Part shown: positions 58,001 to 64,000 of the stretch, piece after piece
How positions within the stretch are numbered: the first letter of the stretch is position 1
How the letters are laid out: every line of letters begins with the position of its first letter
NCBI GenBank assembly: GCA_021234155.1
Contig: JAJEKV010000028.1
Span: 8,426,066-8,490,065 of the forward strand
Reading direction: 5' to 3'
Length of the DNA stretch: 64,000 bases
From: Isoetes taiwanensis
Taxonomy: Eukaryota; Streptophyta; Lycopodiopsida; Isoetales; Isoetaceae
Program-made: the position numbers and the translations under genes
The notes under the pieces: model-generated
Told to the model about the DNA's origin: nothing
Database searches by the model: none
What the model saw: the letters and a program-made list of their open reading frames with translations, nothing else

Positions 58001-61000
58001 TCGATGGCTCCACATTGAGCCAACATGGACTTAGATCTAGGCCGCTAAAATTATCCAATGAAAGGGTTTTTGTTAACGGACCTTTCACTCACGCGGTTTG
58101 CCAAGCCAAGGGGTTATAGTCAATGCCTTTTGTGGCGTTACGCTTTGCGTGCCGTGCAATTCTGGCCATATAACCCGCAAAAAGGCCGGATTGGAAGCCT
58201 TGGAATCACGATACAAATGGGAAGGAAATGACAGAGCAACCCCGAAAAGCGCCCCGGGTGGTCCCCGGCTACTTGATGGGCCAAAGATATGTACTCATGT
58301 ACGATATACATGTTTGACATGCATGCAAAATAGAACATGCATGAAGAACTAAAAATAAGCAAAAAGTTTTATAAATTAGAGAGGCAAATTGAGAAAGGAA
58401 TTTTAGAAGCTTTTTGGAGACGTGGAGTTGAGGCCGCGCTTTTGGAGGAATTGCATCGAAGTTGTGGAATTCAGAGTTTGAAGATTCAAAGATTGATCTC
58501 TAATTTTCAGGTGGGGTTTTATGTTGATTCTATGGATTACATATGGCAGCAGAGGAACATCAAAGCTAAGGAGAGAATTAAAGAAAATGATGGGAACAAT
58601 TGATTCGTAGATGGGTGGGTCTAAAGGTTTATTAGATGGCAAGGATCTTATATGTGGTTTGAGACTATGCAATATGAGCGCCCAAGCAACTCGTAGCCAC
58701 CAGAACGCCTCCGCACCGACCGAGAGGGCAGAGGCAAATTAAAGGTATTGCCTTCAGAGAAGAATTTAAGAACCGGCCCAGAATCTGAGGCAAAGAACAA
58801 ATTTGACTTGAGACTTGAAATGAGTTAAGAAAGAACAATAAATTGCCTGAGAGGCAGTTTTTAATCCTAGTAGTAATGATTGTACCAGCCTAGATAATCC
58901 TGGCGATCCATTGGTCTCGGACGTTAAAAAATTCGGCCCTATTCTATTCTATTTTATTCTACCAAATCTAAGACATGAGTTGTTTGTAATTTGGCTCCTG
59001 TAGATGGGGCCAGTCCTGGACGCTTTGATGGAGTTCCGCAGTTACAGCCAGGGACCTCATGATTTCTAAGCAGAAAGCGAAGTTGAGGCCATCGAATGCG
59101 CAATTGAATTGCTTAGAAGGGTGAAAGGGAATTTTCTTAACCTATAATTGCTATACTTTCACGCCGAGGCATCCGTCTCGGGCTGCTTTCCATCAAACAA
59201 AACACACTGATTTTTTAGGGAAAGAAATGAGCACCACTTTTTTCCTGTGAGACATCCTATGTATCGATGCATGGGCGGTCCGCTGGTTCTATATGCGGCA
59301 TATGGAAAATTTGTTGGCTTGGTAGCATCCTTCGACATCATGCAGAAGGTCTGAAGCTCCCCTCGGCCTTCTTTAAATCTTTAACGGCAACGATTCCACG
59401 CCAGCAATTTGGAAAGGCCGGAAATTTAGGGTCAGATTCAATCATGAAGAGGGAAAAGCACTTACAGCCACATTGGCTATTTTTCTTCCACTGAGACAAT
59501 GATGATGATTCGCCATGTCATACAGTGTTATAAATTCATATATGTTTATTTATTTATTTTCCTAGTAAACAATGCCTATTCCTACTATAAACGCTTCTAC
59601 TTAATTCTCGCCATCGCTATCTCACACTGGGTGGTTCCTTGATATTATCCGAGAATGGAGTCAGCTGTAGTTAATGCTATTTGACTATGAAAGCAACGGT
59701 TTCTGCTTGATCAGAACGTATAGACAGGAAAACAAGAAAGCACGTGTCAAATCCTGAAAGTGCTCCAAAGAAACATCTTACAATATTGAGAGGTGAGCCC
59801 AATTTTCATTTCTATGTCTCTTGAACCTTCTTCAACTAATATTTCATTTGTGCGTGCAAGTCCTATCTCAGTCCCCTAAATTCTAGAGGTCCTCTAAGAA
59901 TCTGCCACTTCATGAGAGGCCTCAGCCTCCGGGCAAAACCTTTCTCAGATGGCCTTTCTCTGCTTAACTATGGAAGGATATTTATTCTACGATTAGTTTG
60001 TAGTTTCTTCAAATATTATTGAGAATGAATTGCAAAAGAAATAGTGTTGAAGTATGGACATCCTGAGACATAATATGAAATGGGTTTCATTTTACTTCGC
60101 CCTCTTATTTTTGTTTAATATAGTATTATTTATATTTTCACAGTTTAGCATTTTGTCGGTATCCATGACCCAGACTATACCTAGTACCACATACACAAGG
60201 CACTGGCCACAGTGAATTAGCATTACATAGTCAACCCTTGCACTGCTTAATAGCCTTCTAGTTTGAACGATATTGCACAGCAGTTTAATAGCCTTTGGAA
60301 AGGGATATACCCTCCCAAACCAGATTAGATGTTTGACTCACTTAATTTCCCTCTCGAGATAGATGAGTGTACCATAATTCCACATTGCTTGAGAGCAGTC
60401 GCTTAGGAAATCACAAATTAACCTAAATACATGTCGATATCCCTGGCACCTACTTCATAGATTAGGTTGCATATTGATATTATATCTTCTATTAAATGTT
60501 GCGTCATATCTTATATACATAAAGGTAAATGTCAATTTGTAAGAAATACAGATAATAAGAAAAAGATTATGAGATATCTTCTACTCCAAACAGAAAAGAT
60601 TTGATGGGTTTGAATCCTATGATAGTACTCCATTTGGGGTATCTGATCAATGATTTATCTGAGATCCTTACCTTTGTATTCAAAATGAGCAGAATTTATA
60701 AAAATAAAAAAATCCAAGATACAACACCACAATTAAGTCAAGAGATGTGCTAAATGCCCTCAGAATAATCCACCATTGATTTTGACCAAAATGTACTAAT
60801 TTTAAATGAGATCTAGAGAGAACATAGTTTAAACCGAGACGGCAAAGGCTATTTCCATATTTCTTGTGCCCTGTTCTTGTTGAGCAAAGCCTGCAAGAAG
60901 ACCTAGAAGGGTCTCCTGCACGTGGTCAGTATGTACATCAAATGGTGGATCGCAATGTGGGCTTGCTCATAAAGTGTCTCGCAGTTCGGCTTGCTCGCAG

Positions 61001-61600
61001 TACCTCTCCTCCCCGTGATAATAGCTACAGGATTTGTGTGCCCCATCGTGACTGGGAGGTGTATTCCGGGAAATGGAAGCCGGAGGAAGTACTACCGCCA
61101 CGGGTCCGCGCGATACCCAACTAATGTGATTCAAATACAGGAATACCAATGAAGTGCGTATGGCGTATCAAACCTCAGCACAAGAGGTTCATTTATGTAC
61201 AGAGTCTAGTAGAAATTAAAGCCCGAGCTAGGAATCTCACCCAAAGCCTCGGAAGAGATGACGAGTTCGCGATGCAGCCCGGAGCCTGCAAGTTTCACAA
61301 ATAGCTCTATCATTCAGCTGAAAAAACAACGCGAAATGAGGAATGGCAGATCTAATCGCAACGAAGCCAACATTTCTAATATATACTACAAAGATTTCTA
61401 AGAACATCCAATAAACTGTGCCAGGCTAAAAGCGAGGACAACATAAATCAGCCAGAGATCGTTCTACTTTTCGCTATTTTCTGCAAGTTTTCACGGCACT
61501 AGGGAGCTTTTTGATCCAGGATGTCGATCCGTGGACTGCTACGGACAGAGAGCGACCGTAACACGGGCTAGCTAGAGTCGGATTTGCCTAAATAGGGACA
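58001..61600. other. No recognisable gene
   Basis: The frames at 58337-58603 (88 codons, YVDSMDYIWQQRN near its end) and 60864-61124 (86 codons) are the longest. Neither shows a domain I can name. The first could be the decayed tail of a LINE, but this rests on one short phrase. No RNA gene or repeat boundary is evident. Confidence 0.35.
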
Positions 61601-64000
61601 GAGATCCAACAAGGGGAATGTAGAGAATGTGACCTGTTCTGAACAACTGAAATAACGTATACAGATGACGCTTGCATTTGAAAGGGTGTTAGTATGACCG
61701 TAGACGGTATCGACGCTGCTCTTTTTCCCCTTTCCATCAACACGAACTGGAGCATCGATTGCAATTCCAAGCTATGGAAGCCAGGCGGGTATCAATCGCG
61801 TACATCCGTCGATAGCCGGAGGAGGAAGCTGATATGGACAGCCAGCATTAAACAGCTACCGGAGGATGGGCAGGTTTATATGCGTGATCTTGATGAAGGT
61901 AGTGGCAGATACGTAATCACGCACGATTTCGCCAGCAGGGGACGCCAAAAAAAGGGGGGAGGATTTATTATTATCCCACACCGCATACCGTAATGTCCTA
62001 TCCGAAAGGTAGATAGATCCGCTCAAGGGCGCTGCCTTGCCGGCCATTAACCGGCGTGATTCCGGGAGAATGGTACTAGTTTCATGTCGCGGGTCCCATG
62101 GTTTCTTTAGTTTTGTTAAAGTAGTTGTTAACGCCGTCATGTTTTGACACGCTTATCGCAAAATTACGCGAGACGCCCCAGCCAGCCACGAAGGCCTCAT
62201 CGAGGCACGGGAAATTCTCCCATGGCGCCCATTGCATTCCTCCACGACTCGACCCAGATAGTAAGAATGTGAAAGACACAGAGGTGTCATTCTGGCCCCA
62301 TGCCTATGAGAATCCTATAGCAGCGTACATACATGTTAATCAACAAAGAATAATATGCGTCGGCGAAAGGCCCATCCATCATCAATACGCAGCACCAAAT
62401 AATACCAAGATAAATATAGGAACACCACAAATGAGATTCTACCTCAAATTATAACAACTGAAAATGTGTGGCTTGATCACAATGACTTTAACTGCTGACA
62501 ATGGCGCTACAGTATAAGTCATTAGCCAGGGTAGTCCACCCATCCACGCCTCGTGCACGCCGGTGTAGTATAGGCTGAATCACGAGCATATGGTCAGAGC
62601 CTTCCGGGTAGATGTAATCCCAGGAGTCACCTTAAGAGATTGCTCAGTTACATCTCTGCTTCACAGCAGGAAACAGAGGGATATTTGCATGGTGCTTTGC
62701 GGTATGATGATCATATTCCTTCGTAGTCCACCATCCACCGACTTTAACCTCCCAAAATCCAGGCTACCGACGCACGCCCATCGGTCAGACATCCCTATAG
62801 GCACGTGATCCCACCAAGGGGGTGTCGCATCTATACCGGGCCCATACGCAGAATGGACCGCCTGTAGACCTAGCCATTAGGGGAGCCGTGTAGCAATGCT
62901 AGGTAAGGTTCCACCCCACTCACCACCATGATCCTCGTCCCAGCCTCAACCATCACATATACCACTGAGAATGAGGGCTCAAATATGTCATTTATTGGAC
63001 GATGGATCTAGCTAGGAGCACTTTGCATTTCCCAGACAGCCTACCCCCAATCCCTACAAACACCTGAGAAACAAAGAGAACTATCATTAGCATCCACCAT
63101 CTACAGGCTTCGAAATAATATAAAATAGAGATCCATATATTCATCATATGTAAGGACAATCCGCCATTCTACACAAGGCGAATCCTATGACATTTGCAAG
63201 GAACTAAGCTATCTACGATTTCAACCTAACTATAGCGCTAGATCAATATCTCCGTCTCCATCCTTTCCGGCCGGAATATGTTTAATAAATTAACCTCCAC
63301 AAATCTCCCCCAATTCAAACTGGGAGGCAAATTGAGGGAAGTTCTAATTGGTGTCCCAAATTAGTAAGTCTGCCCAATCAATTTATGTTAGTATAAATCA
63401 TCATCATTATTAATTAATTCATTATTTTATCCCCTTTAATATGTTAAGCCCTAAATCAATAGGGCTTAGGGTTAGTTTCCACCCACACTAATGACGGCCG
63501 ATATTATTCTAGCTGGCGAATAATTAATAACACTGAGACGCACAAGTATTACACCCAAAGGCATATAAATGGAACGCTAGGCATCATGCTAGAAGATCTA
63601 AATTACAATTATGTCTTGGTATAGTTATTTTGCACTTCACCCTTTAAATATAATGTAACATGTTGTGAGGAAAGGCTGTAGAGGAAAATAAGAAATAAAA
63701 AACATTGAATTAAAATAGAAATAGCTGGCAACAGCACGCATGAACTTTGGAAGCTAGCAATGCTGCAGGAGATGAAAGATGAGAGCAGACCACAACACAA
63801 TGAATCAGTCTATGGACTATACCTGCCCTGGAGGTAGAAGACGCTGGAGTATACACTGTGGCAGCTCAGAAGACCGGAATAGATTGTGTATCCTCGTCAG
63901 AATCACCCATGCCAAAACAACTGGAGACTTTCACTATTCAATGAACCCATGGAAAGAAAAGAATAGATGATGGATGATTGGGCAATCAACCAAATTTGAT
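61601..64000. other. No recognisable gene
   Basis: The frames at 61694-61993 (99 codons) and 62125-62454 (109 codons) are unrecognised and have no start or splice context worth calling. From about 63.2 kb the sequence is AT-rich. The window ends without a gene edge. Confidence 0.35.

Noticed and set aside
58337-58603. 88-codon frame considered as a real gene
   Set aside because: Only one short phrase resembles LINE tails. No domain, splice site or neighbouring exon supports it.
61694-62454. Frames of 99 and 109 codons near the right end
   Set aside because: No recognisable motif, no splice context, and overlapping frames on the other strand.

Overview
This is nuclear DNA of a land plant. 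It holds intron-rich genes with plant-only protein families (a TIME FOR COFFEE-like gene and an XBAT34/35-type ankyrin-RING E3 ligase), plus an INTS9 gene fragment, set among LTR retrotransposons, LINEs, tRNA-derived SINE-like units and a Mutator-like transposase. The host proteins keep family landmarks but look fairly diverged from the best-known angiosperm sequences, so an early-diverging lineage is possible. I cannot name the species.

Layout. 0-2.3 kb: no gene seen. 2.29-9.7 kb, minus: TIC-like gene with good splice sites but several unexplained frame changes. 9.7-17.4 kb: intergenic, with short tandem repeats, two inverted repeats, a SINE-like unit and a 630-bp LTR with its primer-binding site (PBS). 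17.4-21.5 kb, plus: decayed LINE (endonuclease, reverse transcriptase). 21.5-23 kb: purine-rich tract. 23-24.9 kb, minus: second decayed LINE. 26.14-28.12 kb, plus: 2-kb LINE derivative with ORF1 but no ORF2, bounded by a perfect 15-bp target-site duplication (TSD). 29.1-29.95 kb: tandem duplication of a unit with a tRNA-like pol III promoter. 31.1-32.4 kb, minus: truncated INTS9 copy. 32.5-33.1 kb: dispersed repeat and a minus-strand SINE. 34.88-37.84 kb, minus: XBAT34/35-type E3 ligase in nine exons that join into an intact 512-residue frame. 38.5-39.9 kb: G+C-rich region with a repeated block. 39.9-41.95 kb, plus: decayed Mutator-like transposase. 42-50.3 kb: two direct repeats of about 0.73 kb flank a 5'-truncated LINE with TSD, an LTR candidate and a Ty3/gypsy chromovirus (minus). 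50.3-55.1 kb: second Ty3/gypsy element (minus), split by an antisense-oriented LINE insertion with an almost identical TSD. 55-64 kb: AT-rich sequence with simple repeats and no recognisable gene.

The only gene I could assemble end to end without a break is the XBAT34/35-type ligase. The TIC-like gene may be functional with unrecognised introns, affected by assembly errors, or decaying. I found no CRISPR, operon, organellar or prokaryotic feature and no clearly new biological system. The most interesting items are the nested insertions, the ORF1-only LINE derivative, the array of palindromic 15-mers in an LTR, the paired 0.73-kb repeats carrying a conserved small reading frame, and the frame breaks in the TIC-like gene.
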